27,710 nt of DNA, from the IMG/VR virus record IMGVR_UViG_3300025301_000089, positions 1 to 27,710 of that record, one strand, 5' to 3'. The notes under the pieces were generated by a model. It was not told where the DNA came from, ran no database searches, and saw only the letters and a program-made list of their open reading frames with translations. Source of the DNA: a virus. The position numbers and the translations under genes are program-made. Below are positions 4,615 to 11,919 of the stretch, piece by piece. The first letter of the stretch is position 1; every line of letters starts with the position of its first letter.

Positions 4615-5725
4615 CAAACCAGTGCAGCTTGACCGAGTTGAGATCCGTCCGCCCGTCGACCTGCTCGAAGGTCACATACCCGCGCCGCTGCGGTCGGCCG
4701 CCGATCTTGGCCTGCGTCATATACCCGGCCGTCTTACACAGGCACCCGCACTCGACGAGCATCGACGACGCGCGCCACGGCAGCACGGCAAGCGTGTGCG
4801 TGTGGCCCATCACCAGCAACCGGATCGCGTCGAGGCCGAGGGCGTCCGAATTATCGGCGAGCCATTCCTCGAACGCTCGGAGCGCCGCGCCGGGCGTGCG
4901 GCTGTATTTCTCAGGATGCGCCAGGACAGCATCGCCGACGACGGTGAGCCAGTCGATCGCGTGCGTCGTGCCCGGCACCGGGTGCGAGGCGACGCTGACG
5001 TTCTCGAACCGCCGGGCGAGTGCGGTGATCGGGCAGAGCGTGCCACTCGGCGTCATCGCGGTAATCGCGTCGACCATGTCGGGCGTCAGTTGCGCGGCGA
5101 GCGCCTTCCGCAATCTGGCGTCGTGATTGCCGACGATGATCCGCACGGCGGGCAGCAACTCCGAGAACGTCTCCAGGATCAAGGTGACAGCGGCCCACTC
5201 GTCGGCATACGGCACCCGCTCGTGTTTGCTGAATCGCGACAACGAATAGCAGTCGCCCACGTCGCCGATCAGCACGGCGAGATCGGTGCGCTTCGACTCG
5301 CGCGCCAGCATGGCCGCCAACATCTCAGGCTCATGGAACGGCACGTGAAGATCCGGCACGACCAGAACGCGCGTCCGCCCGTCAGGCGTGCGCGCCTTCG
5401 CTGCGCCGCGATACCGATCGCGCGCCTGGTGGATGCACTCTTGCCAGCGTGCCCACGCTTCGTCATAAGTGCGGAGCGGTTGCCGCAGGTACGCGTCGGC
5501 CTCGTCGTGCTGCGCTTTGGCCTCGCTGCGCTGATACAGCCTGGAGCATTTAAAACAGCGCGTCGCGCGCTTCGAGCACGGTCCGCCGCAGTCAATGCAC
5601 GGCGCATTCGGCAACGCCCGACTCGGCACGCCGCGACGGGTGTAGTAGCACTGGATGCACCTGGTCGCCGTCGCCACCGACAGCGGGCGTTCCTTGCAGA
5701 CCGGGCAGATCCTCGGCTTAGTCAT
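4583..5725 (-). CDS. Metallophosphoesterase with N-terminal zinc ribbons
   Basis: A 380-residue protein with two parts. Residues 1-62 hold four Cys pairs (C7/C10, C23/C26, C43/C46, C57/C60), enough for two zinc ribbons. Residues about 118-350 hold a calcineurin-like phosphoesterase: Asp125-x-His127 in VPDLHVPFH, Asp155-x-x-Asp158 in IGDVGDCY, GNHD at 199-202, a later LAHPEKYSR and MGHTHT. These are the expected ligands of a two-metal hydrolase. Phages use such enzymes as protein phosphatases, nucleases or nucleotide hydrolases, and the substrate cannot be told here. The zinc ribbons suggest nucleic-acid or protein targeting. Its ATG at 5725 overlaps the endolysin stop by 8 bases. Confidence 0.85.
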   Translation of the reverse strand: MTKPRICPVCKERPLSVATATRCIQCYYTRRGVPSRALPNAPCIDCGGPCSKRATRCFKCSRLYQRSEAKAQHDEADAYLRQPLRTYDEAWARWQECIHQARDRYRGAAKARTPDGRTRVLVVPDLHVPFHEPEMLAAMLARESKRTDLAVLIGDVGDCYSLSRFSKHERVPYADEWAAVTLILETFSELLPAVRIIVGNHDARLRKALAAQLTPDMVDAITAMTPSGTLCPITALARRFENVSVASHPVPGTTHAIDWLTVVGDAVLAHPEKYSRTPGAALRAFEEWLADNSDALGLDAIRLLVMGHTHTLAVLPWRASSMLVECGCLCKTAGYMTQAKIGGRPQRRGYVTFEQVDGRTDLNSVKLHWFDVEDGAPWQR

Positions 5726-6209
5726 CGCCGGGATCGCCGTCGGCCTGCGCGTGCGCCAGCGACGGCCATGACCCCGATCGCATCATGCCCGCGAGGCGAC
5801 CGGCGCGCACGGGCACCTGCGTCTGCCAGCGGGAGTCGAGCAGCTCGTCGGCGCAGCGATCGAAGTCGCCAGCTTTCAACGCGGCGAGCGCCTTGCGGAA
5901 GCCGCACACGCCCCGCACGCCCAGGTTGTGCGCCATGTCTCGCAACGCCGCGAGGCGCACTGGGTCGAGGCTGGCCGCCCACGGCAACGCCCCCGAGATC
6001 TCGGCGGCGGTCGCGACCAGGTCGTGGTCGAGCAGCTCGCCCGCCTCGGCCTGCGTCACGCCGCGCACGTCGAGCGCCCGACCGAATCCGATCGTCGGGT
6101 GCCCGACCAGCGTGTCGCCAGGGCCGATCGGCTTGCCGGTCGCGTCGTCGTAGACCGTCAACCGACAGCCCTCGTGCAGTTGCACCAGGGCGCGCACGGT
6201 GTCGATCAT
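5718..6209 (-). CDS. Endolysin, T4-lysozyme-type muramidase (GH24)
   Basis: A 163-residue protein with the GH24 active-site order: Glu13 in LHEGCRLTVYDD, Asp21/22, and Thr39 in PTIGFGRAL. A short insertion (GKPIGPGDTLVGH) separates Asp from Thr. Further conserved blocks are MAHNLGVRGVCGF and SRWQTQVPVRAGRLAGMM. The enzyme hydrolyses the N-acetylmuramic acid to N-acetylglucosamine bond of peptidoglycan at the end of the lytic cycle. No signal or anchor segment is present, so export should depend on a holin. The ATG at 6209 overlaps the previous stop as ATGA. Confidence 0.9.
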   Translation of the reverse strand: MIDTVRALVQLHEGCRLTVYDDATGKPIGPGDTLVGHPTIGFGRALDVRGVTQAEAGELLDHDLVATAAEISGALPWAASLDPVRLAALRDMAHNLGVRGVCGFRKALAALKAGDFDRCADELLDSRWQTQVPVRAGRLAGMMRSGSWPSLAHAQADGDPGDD

Positions 6210-6586
6210 GACGTGGTCGCTGCGGCCTCGGCGGCCGCGTCGCGCTTGGCCTGATAATCCGACACGACGGCATCGAGCGCCCGCCGGGCATTGCCCGCCG
6301 CCACGGTCGCCCGCACAAACTCGCGCGCGCACTTTGCGACGGCCTCGTCGGAGAGTAGATCGCGCCCGAGCTTGCCCTCGACATGCCCGAGCACGGTCGC
6401 GCTCAAATTGATCGCCGCTTGTTCTTTTTCAGCGCCGGGCGTGCCCAGCTCGACGGCGTCCTCGGTGATCTGCGTCGCCAGTGTCAGGATGCCCGCAATG
6501 CCCTGCGCGCCCGGCACGAGCGCCGCGAACGGCGAGGCGATGGCCGCCGCGTTGCCGATCTTTCGTAAGATGCTCAAAAATCCCAT
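6206..6586 (-). CDS. Small lysis-cassette protein with N-terminal hydrophobic segment
   Basis: A 126-residue protein. Residues about 12-40 (NAAAIASPFAALVPGAQGIAG and following) form a Gly/Ala-rich hydrophobic stretch. The rest is an acidic to neutral helical domain rich in Ala with many charged pairs, probably cytosolic. It is translationally coupled (ATGA) to the endolysin, which suggests a role in lysis, for example as a holin, pinholin or spanin-like regulator. It lacks a clear family motif. An AGGGGG lies about 6 bases before the ATG. Confidence 0.5.
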   Translation of the reverse strand: MGFLSILRKIGNAAAIASPFAALVPGAQGIAGILTLATQITEDAVELGTPGAEKEQAAINLSATVLGHVEGKLGRDLLSDEAVAKCAREFVRATVAAGNARRALDAVVSDYQAKRDAAAEAAATTS

Positions 6587-6598
6587 TGCGCCCCCTTG

Positions 6599-8026
6599 CT
6601 AGTCGTCGATGCGCCCGACAATCAGACGCCCGCACGCATACTCCAGATCCAGTTCGGCATTCGCCGTCATCGTCACATCGTCATACTCGCCCGTATCCGG
6701 CACGATGATCCGGCAGGACAACGCCCGCACCGCGCGCAGCCGCGTGTGTCGCGCCAGGCTATAGACCAGCGTGACGAACCGGCCATCGTCGGCGGCGACG
6801 ACACTGTCGATCCGACGGTCGGCCGCCTCGGGGAACCCGTCGGCGTCAGTCAGCGGCGACTCGTCGCGGTTGCCGTGCACGATCAGCCGAAACGCCGATT
6901 GCAGATCGTCCGGCAAGTGTCGCCGCACGTTCGGCACAACCTCGAACCCCGGCTCGTCGGCGATCGGGCCGAGCCACGACCGCACGCCCCGGTGCGTATG
7001 AAAGACGAACGCCGCCGGGGCCATAAAATTCGCGACCGCCAGCAGGCATAGAGCCTCGGGCGTTTCGATCGGCCCCATGACGTCAGCGCCGATCAGATCA
7101 CGGCTCGGCCCGCCGGGTTCAGACTCGACGCCGAGCCGACTGACGGGCCGCCCGTGGCCCTCGTCGTAGGTGATGCCGCGCGCGTGCCGGATCGCCGAGA
7201 CGTGATCTTGCTCGAAGTGGCCCCGGTGCCCGTGCTTTTGCCAGAGCGGCGGCCGACCCCACCGATCGAGGTCAACGATCTCTTCGCTGTACGCACTGCG
7301 CAAGCGCAGGCACGGCAGCGCGTAGGCGTCGACCAGCGGATCGATCACAAGCCGGTCGAGGTCGGCGGGATCGTCCGGCTCGGAATCGTACAGCCAGTTC
7401 TGCCAGGCCTCGTTCACGTCGGCGAAGATCATCACGCCCGGCGCAGCGACGGCGATGACCTGGCCGACCGTCTGCGCCCAGGTGGTGAGTTGCGCCTCGT
7501 TGCGATCGAACATCTGGAGATCGCCGCACGACCAGAACAACCGCAGGGCACGCTCGTCGAGCGCCCGACAATAGCCCGCCACCATGTCGTCGTAGTCCGG
7601 CCACGCCTCGACCCGCACGTCGTCCTGGCCGGTGAACGCGATCGGCGCGACTTCATGCCCGCGCCAATACGGATACCAGCCGAGCGAAAACCAGGTGCGG
7701 ACGAACTCATAGCCCGCCGTCGCAATCGTGTCGAGCTGGTGCAGGCAGGCATCGGGATCGGCGCGGTACTGGCCCAGGCCCCAGCCGTACGTGATGCCCA
7801 GCGGTAACACCGGGCCGACGTCGTCGGCGAAGTGGCTGCCAGGCACCGCCCGCAGCGCGCCGTAGATCTGCCCCGGCACCAGCGGCGGCGACGGTTCCGG
7901 CTCGCGGTCTGGCTCGGTGACGACCGGCGGATCGCGCGGCAGTCGCTCGGGATCGCGCGCGCCCTCGTCGCCCGCGCCGAGATCGTCGTTCTCGACGTGC
8001 CCGTGCCAGGACCGTCGATCAGTCAT
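6599..8026 (-). CDS. Putative glycoside hydrolase of clan GH-A type
   Basis: A 475-residue protein. After an acidic, Pro-rich N-terminal region (about 1-50), residues about 70-345 read as a TIM barrel of the cellulase/GH5-like type. GITYGWGLGQYRAD and EFVRTWFSLGWYPYW match early barrel strands with aromatic substrate-binding residues. Asn205-Glu206 in FADVNEAWQNW matches the clan GH-A acid/base on strand 4, and Glu301 or Glu303 in LGVESEPGGP could be the nucleophile on strand 7, about 97 residues later, a normal distance. The remaining 120 residues look beta-rich. It may cut capsular or cell-wall polysaccharide. It overlaps the small membrane-protein gene by 8 bases and lies two genes before the endolysin. 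Catalysis and substrate are inferred. Confidence 0.6.
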   Translation of the reverse strand: MTDRRSWHGHVENDDLGAGDEGARDPERLPRDPPVVTEPDREPEPSPPLVPGQIYGALRAVPGSHFADDVGPVLPLGITYGWGLGQYRADPDACLHQLDTIATAGYEFVRTWFSLGWYPYWRGHEVAPIAFTGQDDVRVEAWPDYDDMVAGYCRALDERALRLFWSCGDLQMFDRNEAQLTTWAQTVGQVIAVAAPGVMIFADVNEAWQNWLYDSEPDDPADLDRLVIDPLVDAYALPCLRLRSAYSEEIVDLDRWGRPPLWQKHGHRGHFEQDHVSAIRHARGITYDEGHGRPVSRLGVESEPGGPSRDLIGADVMGPIETPEALCLLAVANFMAPAAFVFHTHRGVRSWLGPIADEPGFEVVPNVRRHLPDDLQSAFRLIVHGNRDESPLTDADGFPEAADRRIDSVVAADDGRFVTLVYSLARHTRLRAVRALSCRIIVPDTGEYDDVTMTANAELDLEYACGRLIVGRIDD

Positions 8027-8261
8027 CGTCGAAACACGCGACCCGGTCGGCGGGTGTCTGGCTGGTGTTGATGCAGATCTGGCGCAGCACGGGCAGTAGC
8101 TCGCGCAGCTCGGCCTCGCTGCGATCGGCGTGAGTCTGGATCGCGGTCAGCACTTGCGTCGACAACAGCCAGACCAAATAGATCGCAATCGCCGACGGGA
8201 CGCCGACGGCGCTGACCGCCTTCACGATCCAGGGTGTCCCGTTCGCGAGCAACGTCGGCAT
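8019..8261 (-). CDS. Small single-helix membrane protein, possible holin
   Basis: An 80-residue protein. A hydrophobic helix covers about residues 12-36 (IVKAVSAVGVPSAIAIYLVW and on). It is followed by a charged helix HADRSEAELRELLPVLRQIC and a Cys-containing end, ICINTSQTPADRVACF, with two Cys 14 residues apart. One membrane span with a charged cytoplasmic tail, in front of the lysis genes, fits a small holin or a tail-anchored accessory protein. The ATG at 8261 follows the preceding stop by three bases. Confidence 0.55.
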   Translation of the reverse strand: MPTLLANGTPWIVKAVSAVGVPSAIAIYLVWLLSTQVLTAIQTHADRSEAELRELLPVLRQICINTSQTPADRVACFDDD

Positions 8262-8264
8262 CGG

Positions 8265-8432
8265 TTAACCGCTTTCTGTGTCCTCGTCGGGGTCGGCAGG
8301 CGGCGCGAGTTGCTGCGCCTGCTGCGCGACGAGCGCCTGCAATCTGGCGATCTGGATCATTTGTTCGCCGATCACGGAAAACAGGGTTTCGGTCGTGACG
8401 GGCGGCAGCGTCGGAGCTGTCGGTTCGGTCAT
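8265..8432 (-). CDS. Short acidic helical protein (55 residues)
   Basis: A 55-residue frame from ATG 8432 to TAA 8265. It begins TEPTAPTLPPVTTETLF, continues as an amphipathic Gln/Ala-rich helix (IARLQALVAQQAQQL) and ends in an acidic tail (DPDEDTESG). An AAAAGGAT lies about 8 bases before the start, and the flanking genes are 3 and 17 bases away, so the frame fills a gap in the operon exactly. The central helix could form a coiled coil. No family is recognised; small genes of this type often sit between tail fibre and lysis genes. Confidence 0.6.
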   Translation of the reverse strand: MTEPTAPTLPPVTTETLFSVIGEQMIQIARLQALVAQQAQQLAPPADPDEDTESG

Positions 8433-8449
8433 CGTCGGTATCCTTTTGG

Positions 8450-8830
8450 TTAGGGTTCAGGTTCCGGCGCGGGTGCCGGTTCCGGTACTGACCACGGTAG
8501 ACCGCTCGCCGTGGTCGGGTTCATCTTGGTGTGTAGCTGCGCGGCTACCTGTGCCTCAATCGCCGCCACTTCCTCCGCGCCCATCTTGTCGTGCACCCAT
8601 CCGAGCGCGAGTGCTTTGGTAACATCTCCCCACGCCACAAAATCGCCGCCGGTAAACGGCTCTAAACTGATCCCGCCGTTGGTCCCAACCGCGTACGTGT
8701 GATCTCCGACCGTTTGCTCGTCGGTGCAGATCCAGACGACGCTATAGATAACCCGCGCTTCGCCCTCAAATGGCCCTGCTGGGCCAACGAGATAATCGGT
8801 GCATACTGCAATGTTCCACGTTGCCGCCAT
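8450..8830 (-). CDS. Phage accessory protein next to the tail fibre (DUF7936-like)
   Basis: A 126-residue protein starting AATWNIAVCTDYLVG, with beta strands (EARVIYSVVWICTDE, HTYAVGTNGGISL). It then has LALGWVHDKMGAEEVAAIEAQ and a segment NPTTASGLPW. From memory, the V-x-W-V...E-x-V-A-x-I-E-A...N-P...L-P-W pattern recurs in a phage family usually found beside tail fibre genes. Its function is unproven; a fibre-assembly or virion role is a guess. It ends in a Pro/Glu/Ala repeat (PEPAPAPEPEP) likely to be disordered. GAGGAG sits about 7 bases before the ATG. Confidence 0.55.
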   Translation of the reverse strand: MAATWNIAVCTDYLVGPAGPFEGEARVIYSVVWICTDEQTVGDHTYAVGTNGGISLEPFTGGDFVAWGDVTKALALGWVHDKMGAEEVAAIEAQVAAQLHTKMNPTTASGLPWSVPEPAPAPEPEP

Positions 8831-8845
8831 CTGTCTACTCCTCGA

Positions 8846-10336
8846 TTATGGTGTCTCACGCGTGCATTTATATTCCGTTCCCCCGGCGGTCATGTAGTGC
8901 ATATACCCGTCTGTCTCAAACCAGAACACCGTATGAGCAGCGATGGCCGACTGCGCCGCTGTGAGGTTCTTCATGGCTTGCACGCCAAACCCGCTCAGTA
9001 TTAAATCAACCGCGCTGTTCGGCGTCGTCCCGATTCCAACGTTGGCGTTAAATTTCACATCGCCAGTGCCGCGCACTATGCGGAACGACTCCGTGGCGAC
9101 ATCGTTCACCAATCGCTGGAAGACGGGATCGCCGGTATCAGCCAATCCAATTTGTAGCCCATACGCCCCTGCGCCGGATGCCCGCTGCGTGATGCGGAAA
9201 ATATCTAGCACGTTGTCGCCGCCGGACACGTCAAGCGCAACATCAGGATCGGTCACCCCGATGCCGACATCGCCAACCGAATCGATGGTGATCCGATGCG
9301 TCCCTTCGGTCCAAAACGACATTTTGTTGTCGTTGTGGTCGTACTTAATCCGGCCAGAGTCAGCGTCGCCTACATCACCAAAGGCGATCATTTGCTGGTA
9401 ATTCCCACTAGGCGACAAAAACGTCATCCCCGCGTGCGTCGAGTTTTCCACGACCAGATCATCCGCCCCGGCTGTTGCTGTCACGCTGCCCGCTGTCGCG
9501 CTATGCACATGCAGGGTGCCATCTGGATCGGTGATCGCGCCAATTCCAACGGTGTTCCCTTCAGCTTGTAAGATAAATGGCACCTGAGCGGTGCCAGCCT
9601 TGACCGCCTGTAGCCAGCCGTGCCCGTTCGTGGTGTCAGTGCGATAGCCGATCCGCAACTGCATATTTTTATCTGTCGATCCGATGATCTGGACCTGAGC
9701 ATTGTTCTCCGCGTATGAAGCACAGTCACCGGAAATTTCCAGGAGCACACCGGGGTCGGTCACGCCGATGCCCACGTTATAGTCGAATCGGCTGATCCCG
9801 GCATCCACTAGCAGCGAATAATCCGAGGTCGCTTCGCTTGCCGGGCCAGTGATCCAGAGCGATGCCGAGGTATCAACGCTTCCACCGCCCCCGACGATCA
9901 TCGTCGGCTCGTCGATCTTGACTTGGTAGACCGTCGTGACGGCTTGGCTTGCTTGCGTCGTGATCGCATTCCCGAAAATTGTGCCGCCCAGAGACGACGT
10001 ATCGCCAGCAACGCCGGTCAGCGTTCCGGCGTACCACTGTTTCGCCGCGTTCGACGCCGCGCCGCCAGATGTGAAATTCCCAGCAAAATAGTTTGCGATG
10101 TAATCGAGCGGAGACGCGCCGACCGACAGGCTGTTCGTGCTGGCGTTATACGTCAACGCGCTATTTCTCGCCAGTTGCGTGCCGCTGCTCGCGAAGATCA
10201 GCTCGTTCGCCCCCTGTGACGCGATCGCGATCGAGCCGGTACGCAACGCGGCACTATTGGCAACGACTGAGGCGTTCCACTCTGCGGCCGTAACCATGTC
10301 CCCGGTTGTCAGGGTCGAAGCGGCGACGTAAGCCAT
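8846..10336 (-). CDS. Tail fibre / receptor-binding protein
   Basis: A 496-residue Gly/Ser/Thr/Asn-rich, beta-rich protein. Four copies of a VGIG-x-T-D-P-type motif occur, at about residues 188, 263, 357 and 433 (NVGIGVTDPG, TVGIGAITDPDG, DVGIGVTDPD, NVGIGTTPN). Each is followed by a short hydrophobic strand such as LLEISG or ALDVSG. Repeats of this kind are typical of phage fibre shafts and adhesins. No C-terminal peptidase-S74 chaperone domain is visible; the end is HTVFWFETDGYMHYMTAGGT, which could be a small tip domain. The start MAYVAASTLTTGDMVTAAEW resembles tail-attachment segments of other fibre proteins. An AAAGGAG ribosome site precedes the ATG. Confidence 0.75.
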   Translation of the reverse strand: MAYVAASTLTTGDMVTAAEWNASVVANSAALRTGSIAIASQGANELIFASSGTQLARNSALTYNASTNSLSVGASPLDYIANYFAGNFTSGGAASNAAKQWYAGTLTGVAGDTSSLGGTIFGNAITTQASQAVTTVYQVKIDEPTMIVGGGGSVDTSASLWITGPASEATSDYSLLVDAGISRFDYNVGIGVTDPGVLLEISGDCASYAENNAQVQIIGSTDKNMQLRIGYRTDTTNGHGWLQAVKAGTAQVPFILQAEGNTVGIGAITDPDGTLHVHSATAGSVTATAGADDLVVENSTHAGMTFLSPSGNYQQMIAFGDVGDADSGRIKYDHNDNKMSFWTEGTHRITIDSVGDVGIGVTDPDVALDVSGGDNVLDIFRITQRASGAGAYGLQIGLADTGDPVFQRLVNDVATESFRIVRGTGDVKFNANVGIGTTPNSAVDLILSGFGVQAMKNLTAAQSAIAAHTVFWFETDGYMHYMTAGGTEYKCTRETP

Positions 10337-10347
10337 GTCTTACTCCT

Positions 10348-11919
10348 TTAGAACGACAGCAGCGTCGAGGTGCCGACGTTCGACGCGCCCGCCGTGCCGA
10401 TGAACCAGTACACGATCCGGCTCGCGGGCGACAGCGTCCACTTGCACCGGATAATGTTCGTCGGCTTGATCGTCAACGTGACCGATTGAATAAAGTAGCC
10501 CTCGTCGAGCGCCGTCTGCGCTTCGCTGATGCCGATCCGATCGCCGACTTCTCTGGTAAGCCCGGCGGCCATGAGTCCCGCGTTTTTGTTCAACAGGATC
10601 GTCACGCTCTCGGCGCTCTGTTGCGCGTCTTTGTACACCCCGAGGAAGTGTTTTGCGAACGAGTTGCCCACCACCGGGTCCATCTGATAGCTGGCGTCGT
10701 AGCGGTAGGTGTTCGTGCCGAACGTCGACTGGCTCGTCGCGTCTTCTAATTCGTTTACGGTCGTCTGCTGGTCGTAGATCCCGAGGCCACGGAAATCGAA
10801 CTTCGTGATGTACAGCGTCGTGCTCGCGTGGTTGTTCGTCAACACGACCGACGCCGACGTGCCGCCATACGTGGCACTCACCCCGAGACTGCTGGACATG
10901 TCAGCGCCCGACGCATCGGCGGCGGCGTTGGCCGTGTAGTCGGTCGAGCTGGCAGGCGTGACCATTGACGTCCCCGCGCACCGCTGCTCCCGGTCGTCGG
11001 GATCGGTGTAGGGGCAGACAAGCGTGATTGACTCGCCCGCCAGGAGCGCGACCGCCGAGTCGGTGCCGACCGTCGCGTCGCGCATCGAGTACAGCACGAC
11101 GCTGCTGCCATCCTTGCGGCGCGGGTGCGTCAACACCTGCATGCGGTTGATCACCGAATCCCGCGAGCGCCGGATCGAGATCGCCTCGATGTCGTCGTCG
11201 TCGAACGTCGACTGGTTCGTGTTTTTCTTGGCGCGGTCGGTGCGGCTCTCGTACGTGAACGCCTGCGCCGTGCTGGCGTTGGTCGTGCCCTTCGCATAGA
11301 TAAAACCCGCCTCGGACATTGCGAGGCGTTGCAGCTCGCCGAGCACGCTGACGCCTTCCTCGGGCGACTTCGCGTCGAGCGCGAGCGCGTAGGTTTCCCG
11401 CCCGGTGCCGCTCGTCGAACTGCCAGGCGCGGACGGCATCGCCGCGACCAGCGTGTCGAAGACCTCGTCGCCGCGCTTCGAGGTCAGCACGGCCTGCCGT
11501 TTGAGTGACGTCCGCAGGCATTCGTCAAGGTAGTCGTGCACGACGCACAACGTCGTCCAGGGTCCGCGCTGGTTTGCCGTCGCATGAATCGACGCCAGCC
11601 GCCCGACGACCTTGTAGTACGTCGTGCCGCCGTACGTGATCGCGAGACGGCACGCGATGCCGATCTCGAACCCGCTGCGGACGTTCGCATGCCCTGGGCT
11701 GTAATACCCGACAGCGGTGTTCGAGTTGTTCGCGGAATTGTCGAGCGCAAAGGTGAGCGATCCAGGCTGCGCGCAGCGGTCGCCCGGCCCCCCTGCGGCT
11801 ATCCCGTAGGACGCCACGACGTCAACCTGCGCGCGCACGTCGGCCCACACGTTCGTCCACGCGCCAGCCGTGCCCGCGAACTGCATCTCCAGGGCGATCG
11901 AGGTGGGCGCAACGCCCAT
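10348..11919 (-). CDS. Tail hub / minor tail protein
   Basis: A 523-residue protein that begins immediately after the tape measure gene, overlapping it by one base. This is the position of distal-tail or baseplate-hub proteins in siphophages. The sequence is beta-rich: ALEMQFAGTAGAWTNVWADV, VGRLASIHATANQRGPWTTL, and a C-terminal FIQSVTLTIKPTNIIRCKWTL, the last like the end of hub domains. The middle has YTDPDDREQRCAGTSM with an isolated Cys and a Ser/Thr/Ala-rich domain. It probably closes the tail tube and carries the fibre encoded next. Function is assigned from order; the family match is not certain. Confidence 0.65.
   Translation of the reverse strand: MGVAPTSIALEMQFAGTAGAWTNVWADVRAQVDVVASYGIAAGGPGDRCAQPGSLTFALDNSANNSNTAVGYYSPGHANVRSGFEIGIACRLAITYGGTTYYKVVGRLASIHATANQRGPWTTLCVVHDYLDECLRTSLKRQAVLTSKRGDEVFDTLVAAMPSAPGSSTSGTGRETYALALDAKSPEEGVSVLGELQRLAMSEAGFIYAKGTTNASTAQAFTYESRTDRAKKNTNQSTFDDDDIEAISIRRSRDSVINRMQVLTHPRRKDGSSVVLYSMRDATVGTDSAVALLAGESITLVCPYTDPDDREQRCAGTSMVTPASSTDYTANAAADASGADMSSSLGVSATYGGTSASVVLTNNHASTTLYITKFDFRGLGIYDQQTTVNELEDATSQSTFGTNTYRYDASYQMDPVVGNSFAKHFLGVYKDAQQSAESVTILLNKNAGLMAAGLTREVGDRIGISEAQTALDEGYFIQSVTLTIKPTNIIRCKWTLSPASRIVYWFIGTAGASNVGTSTLLSF

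Noticed and set aside
4346-6211. Plus-strand frame of 621 codons
   Set aside because: It lies antisense to the endolysin, phosphoesterase and zincin-like genes, all of which have clear family motifs; its own sequence is low-complexity Arg/Ala/Pro.
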